64,000 nt of DNA. It comes from Arachnopeziza araneosa. Taxonomy: Eukaryota; Ascomycota; Leotiomycetes; Helotiales; Arachnopezizaceae. The notes below the pieces were generated by a model. That model made no database searches, was not told where the DNA came from, and saw nothing but the letters and a program-made list of their open reading frames with translations. The first letter of the stretch is position 1, and the number at the start of each line of letters is the position of its first letter. Location of the stretch: NCBI GenBank assembly GCA_003988855.1, contig QYAI01000051.1, forward strand, positions 62,001 through 126,000, given 5' to 3'. The translations under genes and the position numbers were made by a program. Positions 11,917 to 23,100 of the stretch are shown here, piece after piece.

Positions 11917-13222
11917 ATGTTAAGTCACCATGGGGTTCAATTGGGTACCAAATACTCGACTGCCGGGCAAAAATTCTTCCACGCTGTGTATCGACTTTCT
12001 AGAGTTAGACCAACAAAATGTTAGTCTATCTATCTAGAGACCTCTCCCCTTTCTAACCTGTCCTGTAGGCTGCCATTCCTCTATTGCGCAATCAAGACGC
12101 AAATCCATTTCCTACACTCAGAAACCCCTCTCGAAACCAGAAGACCGATCACCACGTCATCATGGAGGATCTGCCAATACAATACGACTGTTCTCCTCGA
12201 CAAGTTCTGCGAGCTCTGTAGCGAGGCCAAATGCTGATACTGCCATCCAGTCGTTGAAACCGGATAATGATGTGGAAGAATCTGATGAATTGACGGGGAC
12301 CAATGCTGCGAGAATTTCTCATCCACCCAAGGAGCAGAGAAATGAAGATGTTCGAGGTATCATGCGTCGCATACCGCAATCTGTAGTGGCACTCACGACA
12401 GCCATTCATTCTGTAGTGCCGACGTACTCGCCCGAACTCGCACGAGGCATGTTGATCTCATCCTTCACAACCGTCACTCTCAAACCAGACCCAATTATCT
12501 CCTTCAATATCAAAACTCCTTCACATACTCTAGAAGCACTTGAAATGTCCAGACACTTTCTAGTTCATTTCTTACTTGGGAACGAATCTGGGGCATCATT
12601 AGCTCACGATCTTACTCTACCATATGCGCAACAAACAGTTTTCAGAGGGAATAAACACGCTTTTTGGCATTCCTTGGAGATCAAGTCTGTTCCCATTAAA
12701 GTCGAAAGAAATAACCGCAAGGAATATGCCGTCCTACCTTTACTGTATGGATGGGGTCTGGAGCAATCCATCTTAAGATGCGAGGTTTTGAAAGAAGGAC
12801 CAGGTTACGAAGAAGTCAAAAATGGTATTTTGCAGGTTGGCGATCATGCTGTTATATTTGCGAAGATAGTAGAAGTTCTCGGTGGCCACGATAAAACGAC
12901 TGATCGAAGAAATAAAGAAAGGCCTCTAACTTATTATGATGGAAACTATGTTGGGTTTACGACACAGAAGCAAACTCTAGAGCCTGTTCGACCATCGGAG
13001 GTTGAGAGGAAACAAATGTTGGAGACTATAACCGATGGTGAGAGTCGAGGGCAAGCTTCATATAAAACAACAGCGGAGGCGTCAGAGATAGTGTCAGATG
13101 AGGTATGCATGAGGACAGCAGAGAATTCGGCTGAGGCAACCCAGGAGGCAATCAAGGATGCAGCAGAGCAGTTATTAGAAGAGCCATCGATCAACCACGG
13201 TCAGGCAAGCTCACCTGGATGA
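11917..13222 (+). CDS. Flavin reductase-like (FMN-binding split barrel) protein
   Basis: Exon 1 (11917-12019) and exon 2 (12069-13222) are joined by a 49 bp intron with a GTTAGT donor, a TTTCTAACC branch and a TGTAG acceptor. The junction splits a TGC codon, and the protein is 418 aa. Residues 1-95 are rich in Ser, Arg and Lys with almost no acid residues, as in a mitochondrial presequence. Residues about 130-330 match the flavin reductase-like domain: RRIPQSVVALTTA, GMLISSFTTVTLKPDPIISF, HFLVHFLL, then a GDHAVIFAKIVEVLGG strand. These proteins bind FMN and reduce it with NAD(P)H or act as oxidoreductases; the substrate is unknown. A disordered C-terminal tail of about 80 residues follows the barrel. 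The short ATG at 12018 was rejected because its frame stops. Confidence 0.85.
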
Positions 13223-14159
13223 GCCCAGAAAGTATAATAAGAATACTCACATCTCATATAAGAAGGATCTATTGTCATTCGACTCCCACAACTCCCTGTC
13301 TTGGCTGTTGAGCTTTTGTCAACATAAAGAGCTCATAAATAGTGCACGCAGACAAGTCTCCGAACTAGGACTATTACCTAGAATGCTATTTGTATAGACA
13401 AATTTCGGATGAGCGAGCTCGGTGAATTCTGATCATTGTATATATCTATTTCGATGATAGCGTAGTGGTTTAAAGTCGCCAATCCGGTAGGAGGCACTGT
13501 ATCATACATGGCTAAGAATATCGCCCAGCCAAGAACTTGTACATAGATAGGTGGTAGTATTAATTAGATTTCTTGTAATCTTATTCCTTTTTGAATAACT
13601 TGGTCAGACTCTTACTCTTCTCTAAGCCGAGTTGATTTCTAGGCGTTCGTAAACTAGCTGTGCATCACAGATAGCGAGAATCAACCATCTTTAAAATAAA
13701 ATTTAATGTCCTCTTGCAATAAGTACTTACACTAAGCCACGTTTTGAGATCAGCGTCTCTAAATTTTAGACTCAAGGTGATGAGACTTGTAAGTGGTTAA
13801 CAACACGTCAAACCTGTTTCTTGAAGTCATGATCAGCCTCATAGGTAATCCTACCAGGCTTATATTTTAGTCTGAGCACTCCACTCGTTTGCGACTTGTG
13901 GAACAAAGGAATCAAATTTCCCGCGTGTTCATTGTCTGGAACCTCAAACCTCTAAAACGCTTCTTGAAATTTGATCTCATTGTCCAGGCTGCCAAACTCG
14001 GTAGAGCGTTTGGTACTGAAAGACAAAGAAGATTCTCGTGATTAATCTACCTATGAAATCTTCTTTTATTTTTTCGGTTCAAGAAACTCTTCTTCCTTCC
14101 CCCTCTCTTTCGGCTATCATCTCTGATATCTCGCCTGAGATATCCCATTCTAAATCAGA
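13223..14159. other. Intergenic A/T-rich region, no gene seen
   Basis: A 937 bp stretch with many short frames but no splice-consistent coding structure or recognisable RNA. Confidence 0.55.
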
Positions 14160-14615
14160 ATGTCGACATACAGCCCCGACCACTGCGATGTATTCAAACA
14201 CAACTACCAGATTCGTGTCCGTCCCATTCCTATCCGCACAACCTCTGCCTCGGACAAGAACTCCACTACCCCTCTGACCTCTCCCATCTCTGCAATCTCG
14301 CCACGTACGACGGATCAATCCCGGGTGGCAACCCCGTTTCCACCCCGTCGCTCACCTGCTCCGTCTCCGGACGTGGTGTCCAAGGTCTCGGAGTCCGGAA
14401 AACATAAACGAAGAAAGGGAAAGAAAGGGACTGGGCTGACGACGCCGCGTCAGAAGAGAAAGAGTCTAGTGAAGCCTGTGAGGATCAGGAGGAGGGGTGA
14501 CAGAGTTGCGATCAAGGGCAAGAAAGTCAAAATTGAAGACGGTATTTTGGATGATGCAGAGTTAAACATGAAGGTGAAAAGAAACCTAGGAAAGAATCCA
14601 AATAGAGGGAAATAG
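14160..14615 (+). CDS. Small basic hypothetical protein
   Basis: A single exon of 151 codons. I do not recognise the product. The first half is Ser/Thr/Pro-rich (TTSASDKNSTTPLTSPISA) and the second half is very basic, with several nuclear-localisation-like clusters (KHKRRKGKKG, RQKRKSLVKP, RIRRRGD). It ends in a short acidic-basic helix (EDGILDDAELNMKVKRNLGK). It could be a nuclear or ribosome-biogenesis factor, but nothing proves this. It stands alone, more than 900 bp from the nearest upstream gene. Confidence 0.5.
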   Translation: MSTYSPDHCDVFKHNYQIRVRPIPIRTTSASDKNSTTPLTSPISAISPRTTDQSRVATPFPPRRSPAPSPDVVSKVSESGKHKRRKGKKGTGLTTPRQKRKSLVKPVRIRRRGDRVAIKGKKVKIEDGILDDAELNMKVKRNLGKNPNRGK

Positions 14616-17600
14616 TCGAGAAGAGAAAAACATTCGCCCAAAAGAAACTCCCTGGAAAGAACGAAGAGACGAATTTCTAGAAAGAAAAAGAGCAGAGAAA
14701 GTTAAATGAAATATTTATTGAAATGCTATCCTCTTCATAGTCTATTCGTATGTTTGACATGTAGAGCTGCTCCTAACTAGAGGGAGATATTTTTTTCACA
14801 GCCCATTATCAAATCCACTCTGATCGTTTTATCTCGACATCGACTTTCCAACCACTTCAAAGCGGAAACCCCTCCGCAACTCATCAAGAACAACGGTTTG
14901 ATCCGATGAGAAGCAGCAAGCCGTAATCTTCAGTAGTCTATTTCATCGAAGCTGATCTTTCAAATAATTTGACCTTCTAACGATCCAACAGCCTCTGACA
15001 TTGGAAATTCTCAGCATGACAGTATTGAGAGCACAGTATCCAGCCACGAGCATCCTCGATTCGCAAAAAGGGACTCTATCATTTGATACAGCTAGCCATA
15101 GAAATAATCTACCGTGAGGAATCACAGACGCTATCCATGCTAATTCGTGTGGCGGGCTGATCCGTCTCCACACTTCCTTCAAGCCTGTACCGTCCCGGGC
15201 TGTTCGTGAAACCAATTCAATAGTCGCATGAAGAGCATGCGGGATGTTATCGGTGTTTAAGACTTTGTTTTACATTCACTTCCTGGGTAAGAATCGACGA
15301 CAAGTTTAAGCAATCTATGGAACCACTTTCGCTTCACGATTGGGTTTCAACACGGTTCTTGAATCCGGTCTCTGAATATGTGGAGACGGGCATGTATGTG
15401 GCCACTGATTCTGACCGTCGCGTAGAGTGATAACTGGGAGAAGCATCAACTACCAGGCCAGATTTCATCAGCTCTTGGCACTTCCTTGGATCTATCAAAT
15501 CTCCTTCATGAATGCCTAGCTCATCCAGTTTAACAAATACCCTATTATCCAAGCTCTTCGCTCTGGTGCAGCAATCTTCGGCTTGTCTTCGCACTTCAAA
15601 CTGCAGAACCCCCTTTTCATCGGCTACCGAGTTATATTTTATACTTGATAGTAATGATTGCCTCGGTAGAGAGGCGCGGCTGTCTCTCGAATGCCACCAC
15701 TCCAACTCTTGTGCTGACCAAATCATTCGACACACCGCTCCGGGATGGCAACCTCAAAGGTTTCTATGGCCGAGTCAATGACCAAGCAGTCTGGCGACTA
15801 GGCCTCATGTGAGGAGATCTTGGAAGGGTGGGTTCTGTAATTCATCAGCGAGATATGGCGCAGGCTAACACGTACATGCAGGATGCGGGTTATGATGGCA
15901 CGACTCAAAGCACAACGGCGTATGATGCTCTGGATCCAATCACACGAGCCAAATCAGAGAGCGCAAACCAGAAATCGAAATTGACACCCTTAAGAAGCAA
16001 AGAGAGACGTCAGAGTCCCAAATCATTCAGCAGACGCCGAAATCGCCAGCCTGAACGACCAAACCAGGACTATCACAGCCCAAGCACAAGAGGTCCATAG
16101 TCCTTGATCTGGGGTGGTCTTATCAAGTCTGATCGGCGTGGCCGCATCCAGATCTATTTCATCCTGTCGTGCGGTATTGAGATCTGGAATGAGAGAAAGC
16201 GTACATAGAAGAGGGTTTTACGTCAGATTCTCTTCTGAGGCATCAACATCCTTTTACCCATCAATATCAATCCTTTTTCCAACAACCTCGCAGCCACAAC
16301 TTCCAAGAACACATATTGCCTAAGAGAACCAGGGAAAATCGATTCCACCTTCAAGAAGCTCTTGAGTTTGAGTATTCGGCGAAAACTGGCTGCTCGTCCA
16401 GGGTGCGGTAACTCGTGGCCGTCTGCCGAAAAACAAGTCTACTTGTCACGGTTCATTGTCGGCATTCAAAACAATTTACATCAGAAATTCATTGTAGATG
16501 ATAATTTTGCATTTCAGATTTCCGATCTGTGCTATCTTGCGGGAGCCGAACACTACCTCGGAATGTCCGCAGCAGCGCTTCAACACCCGAAACATGATCG
16601 TTTCACTAGCAGGAGATACATAGCTTAGGAGCTCACTGGGTGATTAAGAATTACTTCATTTCCATACCTTCTCTTCATTTGAAGAGAGGTTTCGCGGACC
16701 CGGCTCTCGACTCAAGTGCACGTTTGTTGACTTTTCCTCTATTCGAGATGGCTAAGCGAGGTGTCCCTGATCCATCACCAGGGTGACTTATTACCGCGCA
16801 TTATCTATTTATAGGTATGAACCACTACTCTCAAATATTCTCATTGTATCCAATGAATGGGATCACGGTTTAATCCGGATGGTTGAAGAGTCATCTCTGG
16901 ACAATTGTCTAATTGTCGTTGACAAAGGTTTATCATGATTGGTGAGCTTCAATGGATAGATCAGAGCAGAGTAGACAACTGGTCATAGATCTGACGCATT
17001 CTCCACACAGGGAAATATGAGATGTCTTCTAGAACAATCAGGCACACTTTCCTGTCGTTAACCTTATGACTTGGATTTGAATTCCTTCGACTTCTGTGCG
17101 TCGGTTTCTGTTACGCAGAGGTAATATGATTGGAAAAAAAAAAAGGTCCGGCAGAATGGTAATTGATACGAATAGTAATTTACTGGCTGGGTCTGAATTT
17201 GATGAGCATGGAGAATCAGCTTCCCACCTACCTAGGTAGGTAAGTACCGTACCTGTTGGTAGGTCGAATACCAACACCACGTGGAGGTCAAAAGCCACGA
17301 GGAAGAAAGGTCTCCACTCAGAACGATGTCTCACCAACTACAAAGGTACGTAGAGACATGTCCCCACAGCAGACTGACTTAGCTAACATTGTTCCGAGAG
17401 AACTCGCTAACAGCTGCGTTATCTGCAGGAGGCACATCTTGGCCCCGATGCTAGAGATGCAATATTTCGCACGACCAGGCACCCGCTCCCTTGACCGCAA
17501 CGCTTTCCCCTCCTGGGCAGCTGAAGAGCAAATGCATGCCCCCGCTGCTGAAACGGGGCGTGAGGCTCTCGAGGCAGAATTTGGCGCGCCCCCTGAAGCG

Positions 17601-18475
17601 AGCCGTCTGCGGCTGAGGCTGGGGACCAATCAGGGCCATGGGGAACCCGAATGGATTAAGGTTAAGGGAAGTCAAACGACAGATTGGTTTGGTACGCTCC
17701 ATCGAACGCTAGACCGGCCCTGTGGCGTCCGCATCGTACAGTTGGGGGTCCCATATTGGGCGTGGGGACGCCGCTGTGCCGCTCGCGTTGTCGTCCGACT
17801 CCGTGTTGGATACTCCGGATCCTGGACGTCGTCCCATCTCAGCCTTGGGGGTTTTTCTTTTCGTCGCAGCTGCTGGTGGTGCTGAGGCTGAGGACGGGTG
17901 ATACAGGAGGGGCCTTGGCAGGGTGCATGAGGGTCGCGATGCATCCCGAGTCGATTTATTTCATACGGCTTAATGGAGGAGAAAAGCGAATCAGGGGGTT
18001 TCCTCTCTCCCCTCGCACCGTGGTGTGGATGTCTGTTGATGAGAAACCAGAATAGACTACGCGGGATGATTGCAACACTCGATCGTCAGAGGTAACCGTC
18101 CTTCGGGTGAACGATATTGAAGTGCTTCAAGCCACAGGGATGCCCGCATTCACGAGGTAATATCAGGATACAGTAGCTTGAGGCTTAGCAGCTACCTCTA
18201 GCATGGGCAATGGGTCATATTCTGCATCTACCACTCATTGACTACGGCTGACGCCCTTGGCGAGGGCGCACCACATCTCCTCCTCAGGCCTGTGCTCCTG
18301 CGTTTGCGGCCAGCAGGCAAGCGCCCTGTGTAATTCGCACGTTAGATTATATATGATGCTTGGTCTCCCCTCGCGCTGCCTTTTACCCGTCCCATTCTGC
18401 TTGCTACAGACTTCTCTTCATTAGATACCTGCTTCAAACAACTCCCGGATCTTATACTCCGCCAACACGCTCACC
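14616..18475. other. Gene-poor 3.9 kb region with degraded frames
   Basis: No intact gene is supported. A possible decayed coiled-coil fragment lies at 15,950-16,110, where two helical, Glu/Gln-rich frames abut with a frame change. From about 17,440 to 17,900 base composition turns clearly more G/C-rich, giving chance long frames on both strands. A 16 bp palindrome lies at 17,226-17,241. The last few hundred bases are the promoter of the secreted protein gene at 18,476. Confidence 0.5.
17226..17241. repeat. 16 bp perfect palindrome (ACCTACCTAGGTAGGT)
   Basis: The sequence reads identically on both strands and is followed within 30 bases by further GTACC/GGTAGGT variants. Multiples of the ACCTAGGT core recur in many filamentous ascomycete genomes; whether this copy is functional is unknown. 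Confidence 0.8.
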
Positions 18476-18956
18476 ATGTTGACAATCAACCTCCTCGCCA
18501 TCTTCTCCGCCCTCCTCCTCTCCGCCAACGCCGTCTCCACCCCCGCTCTCGACGGTCCCGCCGCCGTCTCCGGCATCTGGGCACGGAACCCCCTCCTCGC
18601 CCTCCGTGACAACATCGTCTACTGCAGCGGTGCGTCCCCCTCTCACCTCCTGTGAAAAAAACTCGCACTGACAACCCACAGCCACGGGCGGGACGACCTA
18701 CTGCGACAACAGCGTCTGCTGCGGCCTCATCAACTGCATGCCGGCCGACGCCGAGTGCTGCACCAACGGGCAGTACTGCCTCGCGGGCACGGCGTGCACC
18801 ATCGTCGGCGGCAGCATGGAGTGCCACAACCCCGAGGGCTCGTCGGCCGGGACGCCGAGCTCGCAGGACGCGCCCAAGAAGAATGGGGCTGGGCGGATAG
18901 CGAGCGGAGCTGGTGCCGCGCTGGGTCTGGTCGGCGCGGTCAGCCTGCTGCTGTAG
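18476..18956 (+). CDS. Secreted cysteine-rich, probably GPI-anchored protein
   Basis: Two exons (18476-18629 and 18682-18956) joined at GTGCGT/CACAG give 142 aa. Residues 1-19 form a signal peptide (MLTINLLAIFSALLLSANA). The mature part has twelve cysteines, including two CC pairs: VYCS, TTYCDNSVCCGLINC, AECCTNGQYC, TACT, MECHNP. A Ser/Gly/Lys linker and a hydrophobic tail (GAALGLVGAVSLLL) with small residues before it look like a GPI-anchor signal. Nearly every third codon position is G or C, unlike all neighbours. I do not recognise the family; it is not a CFEM domain and lacks the hydrophobin spacing. It may be a cell-wall protein or host-interaction protein, which is inference. Confidence 0.82.
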
Positions 18957-20162
18957 AGCGGAGTTGGATCTGGTTTCTTTTCTGGTCGAGCGGGTTGGGT
19001 GCTGACGTGACCTCGACGTGAATTTCGGCGTGTGGATAATGAGCGAGCTTCTTTATGAACCGACAGCTGCACCTGTCTGCGGGTGGTGAATCCGTCCTTG
19101 TTTAACCTTAGCGATCAGCACCCCGAGAGGAATGAAATGAATTCAAAAACAACTTGCACCAGTTCAAAGAGTGTGATCATCAGCATGCCAAGTCCTGCAG
19201 AACAACACCTCTCCTGCAGTGTAAGGGCTGTGAGAAACATATTTTCATTTTTTTATTCTTATTTTTAAAAACGAGACAAGCCAACTGGCCAGCAAGTACC
19301 CTGAGATCTAGCTCGCAGATACGGCAAACAGGCAAGGAAGGCTGGCTGGGTTGGCAGGTAGATGGATCATCACTCTTTCTGTAAGATCCAGAGCGATGTC
19401 GTACTGTTGACGACGATGTACACTATGAATATTAGAGTTTTGAGATCTCGCATGCAAAGTTCATTGTCCTTCTTGAACAGTGAGCCATGCAAGACTTGTA
19501 GAGGCGAACTCTGGATTAACACGTGACCATCTTCTCGCCAGGGCTCCGACTTGAGGGCAGAGGAAGCATTGTAACACAAATATTTGGAATTTAGGCTAGG
19601 GATGAATACTACAAAATCGGTCTCTTCTTTCAAAAGGTCCATACAAAACAATCAGGGTATCTATCAACGAGCAACCAAAAGTCCAAAACGGTAACAAATC
19701 CGCTCAATATGACCCTTTCTCTTGTTTTTCTTTTCTTTTCCGCCTAGACCAAACACGCCAATGCACGATCATCATTCCTCATCAGTATCATGGTCATCAT
19801 CAAAGATCTCCAGTTCGACCCAACCCAATCCGAGGCACCTCCTCCCAAGCCCATCAACAACAACGCATTAACTAATAATTATTTGGGAGTAGAGTTCGGC
19901 AGAAACAGAAAATAGAGCAATAGAGTCAACCAGTGAGCGAAAAGAATCTCAGGTACAATAACAAAGCGGGCTCGCGCCCTTGCTGTTCTCAACCTGGTGT
20001 TTGTCGCTCAGTCGCAGGCTATGCATAAAAGCAAAAAGGATACAGTATATACCGGCGCTGAAAATGCATCAAAGAACCCTCTCCAACCGAGAAATAAATT
20101 CAGAAGCGAAAAAAAAAAATTTGGGTTAAAAAGAAACAGAGCAGCCTGGGCATGAGGGACGA
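18957..20162. other. Intergenic region, no gene seen
   Basis: A 1.2 kb stretch between the converging secreted protein and methyltransferase-like genes. Only short frames occur. It includes A-rich runs near 20,110, compatible with 3' untranslated sequence of the minus-strand gene. Confidence 0.55.
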
Positions 20163-23100
20163 TCAGACGGAGGCGGTCCGTCGTCTCCCAACTTCGGGCT
20201 TCATTGCATAAGCTACGAGCAGCTTGAAGCTCGCATTCCACTCCTCAGACTCGCTCAATAGCGCATTATCGTTGAAGATGCTGGGCTGGCCTTCGAGTGC
20301 GCTTTCATAACAGCGCGAGTACCACCATCTTCCGACCTTGGCTACCATCTTCGTGATCCCTTCATCGCCAGCTGCAGACTCATCTTTCATCATATCCGCC
20401 AAGCTTATTTCTTCTATCTTCCCGTCTTCCTTCTCCGCAGACGGGATCGTGGAAGCTACTGGCACGCCAACCTTACAGGTCTTCACGTCTGTAAAACCTC
20501 GCTTGCCGATGAGTCTCAATATCGTATCGCTGGTGCTGCCAATATTGACTGCGGGGTCCGCAGCCTGCATCTTGACTTTTAGACCGCGAACGGCGCGACG
20601 TCCCCGGTTGCCCATGTTCATCATGTCAAGGTCCAGGACAGCGCATTCGAGGTAGCCACCGGGTTGGAGGACACGCTTAGATTCAGCGATGATGTTCTTG
20701 TAAGCTGATTCGGACATCGCCGTTGGAAAACGGAAGACGACAACATGAAATGTGGAAGATGGAAAGGGGAATTTTGCGAGTGGTGAGAGATACTGGATTT
20801 GTCGATGATTAGGAGGTGAAGGAGGAAAAGAGGTCCGGGAGTTTGAGAAGGTAGGTGCAGGACTAGGGGAAAGGTTGTAGAAAGTTGAGGTGGGGTAAGT
20901 TTCTGCCGCGTAGAAGGACCAATCGTCTGTAGAATGTTAGCAAGATATAAAAGTTTCTGGGCGAGTATTCTTACCGTTGCCAAGACCATCAATAACCAAG
21001 ATGGAATGGCGTTTTGTTGGCCCTTCAAGCTGCATGATCTCTTCTCGGGCAGGAGAAAATAAGACATGACCAAATGTGAGCCACTTGCTAACAGTCATAG
21101 ACCCAACACGAAGGTTGACCTGAGAGATAGGAGATTGGCCCTCTTGCTCACTTATTCGCTGGTGTGAAATGGACTGAGACGATGACAACGAGTGGTGAGA
21201 ACTTCCTTTGGAAACACGTTCGGGTTTCTTGGCAGAATCACCGTGTACCGAGTTATTACGATCACCATATCCCGAAAAGAAGTCGGTAAACGACATTGGT
21301 GTTGTGGGTGTTGGAACGGCCATAAGAGAGTCTTTAGGTACAGCGCTCATATCAGCACTGTAGACACTCGATGCTGTGAAGATCGATCGTCTTGCTAGAG
21401 GTAAATCTTCCACAGCGGGCTCATTGATGGTGGGTGGTGCTTTGAATGTGGGTGACTCTTTTGGCAGTTTACTTTTCCTCATCCTACGACTCTCATAATT
21501 CTCAAATTGAAATGGGTGACCGTGAGAGGACGTCGCCGAGGCAGGATGTCTCACTGTTGTATCATCATTTTCAATCAGGTCGTCATACTCGTCCCAGACT
21601 TCGTCCTCTTCAAGCGCGGCACCTGCCTCGGGGATCACAGCAGTGGTACCTGCAAAGCTCATTCCGCCAGAACTGCTCGTTGTGGCTTCAGAATTCTTGC
21701 GGGGCGAGAACGCAAGAAAGTCTTGTTGACTGTTGGTAGTGCTGGACTTTGAGTCTCCAGATTCTTGTCCGACAGCAGTGGCTTGATCTACTTGTGATTG
21801 TTGCGGTTCTGTAACTGGCCCTGTAGCCGGCTTTGTGGCTGGTTCTGTGACTGGCTCTGTGACTGGCTCTGTAACCGGTTCTGGTGTAGACGGCCTTGGT
21901 GGGCTAGGACCCAATGCAACCGAATTTTTGTCCATCACAAGTGGTAACAGAGGTTTGCGAGATACACTCAGTCGGGCAAATGGCCGCGAGAATGACTTGG
22001 GAGATGTTGCTCCAGGTCTGGAGTTCACAACTTTCGGAATACGTCCAACCTGTGGTAATCGACTAGGTCGAACAGGAGCTATCTCACGTGTAAGGTGTAG
22101 GTTGGTCGGTGGAGGTGGTGGTGGCATGGGTTGGGCCTCGATCAATTCTGGAGAGGAGAACAGGGTCTGAGTAGCTCCAGAGTCAAGTTCAAGTTCGGGC
22201 TCAGGCCTTTGGTGAGGCAATGGAGAGAGGGCTGTAGCTTGCAAATCCTCGGCCAGCTTCATCTCCTCCTTATAGGCGCCGAATTGGATAGCATCTAGGT
22301 CGTCATTACTGAGATCAACGGCCTGTGCATCTCGGAGAATATCTTCGAAATTGACAGTTTCCAATGGTTCCGCATTCTCATCAGATGAGTCAATCATAGC
22401 GTAATGAGGAATTGATTTTGCTGCCGGTTTACCAACAGATACCTGTACCGATGGCGCATCCTTCTGCTGGGGCTTCGGAGTAGATTTCTCTCGATGGAAG
22501 AAGTTCCACTTTCTTGGTGACTTTGGTCGTTTCTCCAACTTTTTTAACTTTGGTGGTTGAAGTGTACGCCCGAGTGGACCAGATTTTATCGAATCCTCAG
22601 ATAAAATCCCTGTATCGATGCTTCCAATTGATGGAGATGCTGCAGTGGTGCCGGACAGCTTTAGAGTCTGTGGTATATTTAATGCAGAAGTAGAACTATT
22701 GAGACGTTGCATTGACCTTCTGAAAGCCAGGGACTTCTTTCCGATGATCTCTTCACTGCTATCACTTGGCCGTCGTCCATGCGGAATCGGTCTATTATCC
22801 TTCGGCATTGCAGAAGGCCATAACGTGGCCCTTGAAGCCTCGTTATTCAGCCCCGCCTTGGATGAGCCTTTCATGTCCACGCCTGGATTATCGAGTAAGC
22901 TTGTGCTACTATCCGTCCGAGTGAGGTCCGAGCTATTATTCCGGTTCTGGATAATCTCTCCACCGCCAGCGATGACAACGGGAGACATGCGTTCAAGCAG
23001 AAAGGGATCGTGTGCTCGAGTACTCGAGAGGGACTCTTGAGAAGAGCTTGCACCGGACATGCTACGATCTCGCGCTCGACCGAGGCCTCCAGCACTAGTA

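Noticed and set aside
12018..12068. ATG at 12018 as the start of the flavin-reductase-like gene
   Set aside because: Neither direct reading nor splicing from it gives the frame of the main exon; the exon from 11917 does.
17256..17885. 209-codon + strand frame in the G/C-rich island
   Set aside because: Low-complexity Arg/Gly/Pro composition, no domain, overlapping equally long frames on the other strand; typical chance frame in G/C-rich DNA.
18421..19072. Several minus-strand frames opposite the secreted protein gene
   Set aside because: They are shadows of the GC-saturated coding sequence; the + strand has signal peptide, splice sites and a cysteine pattern.
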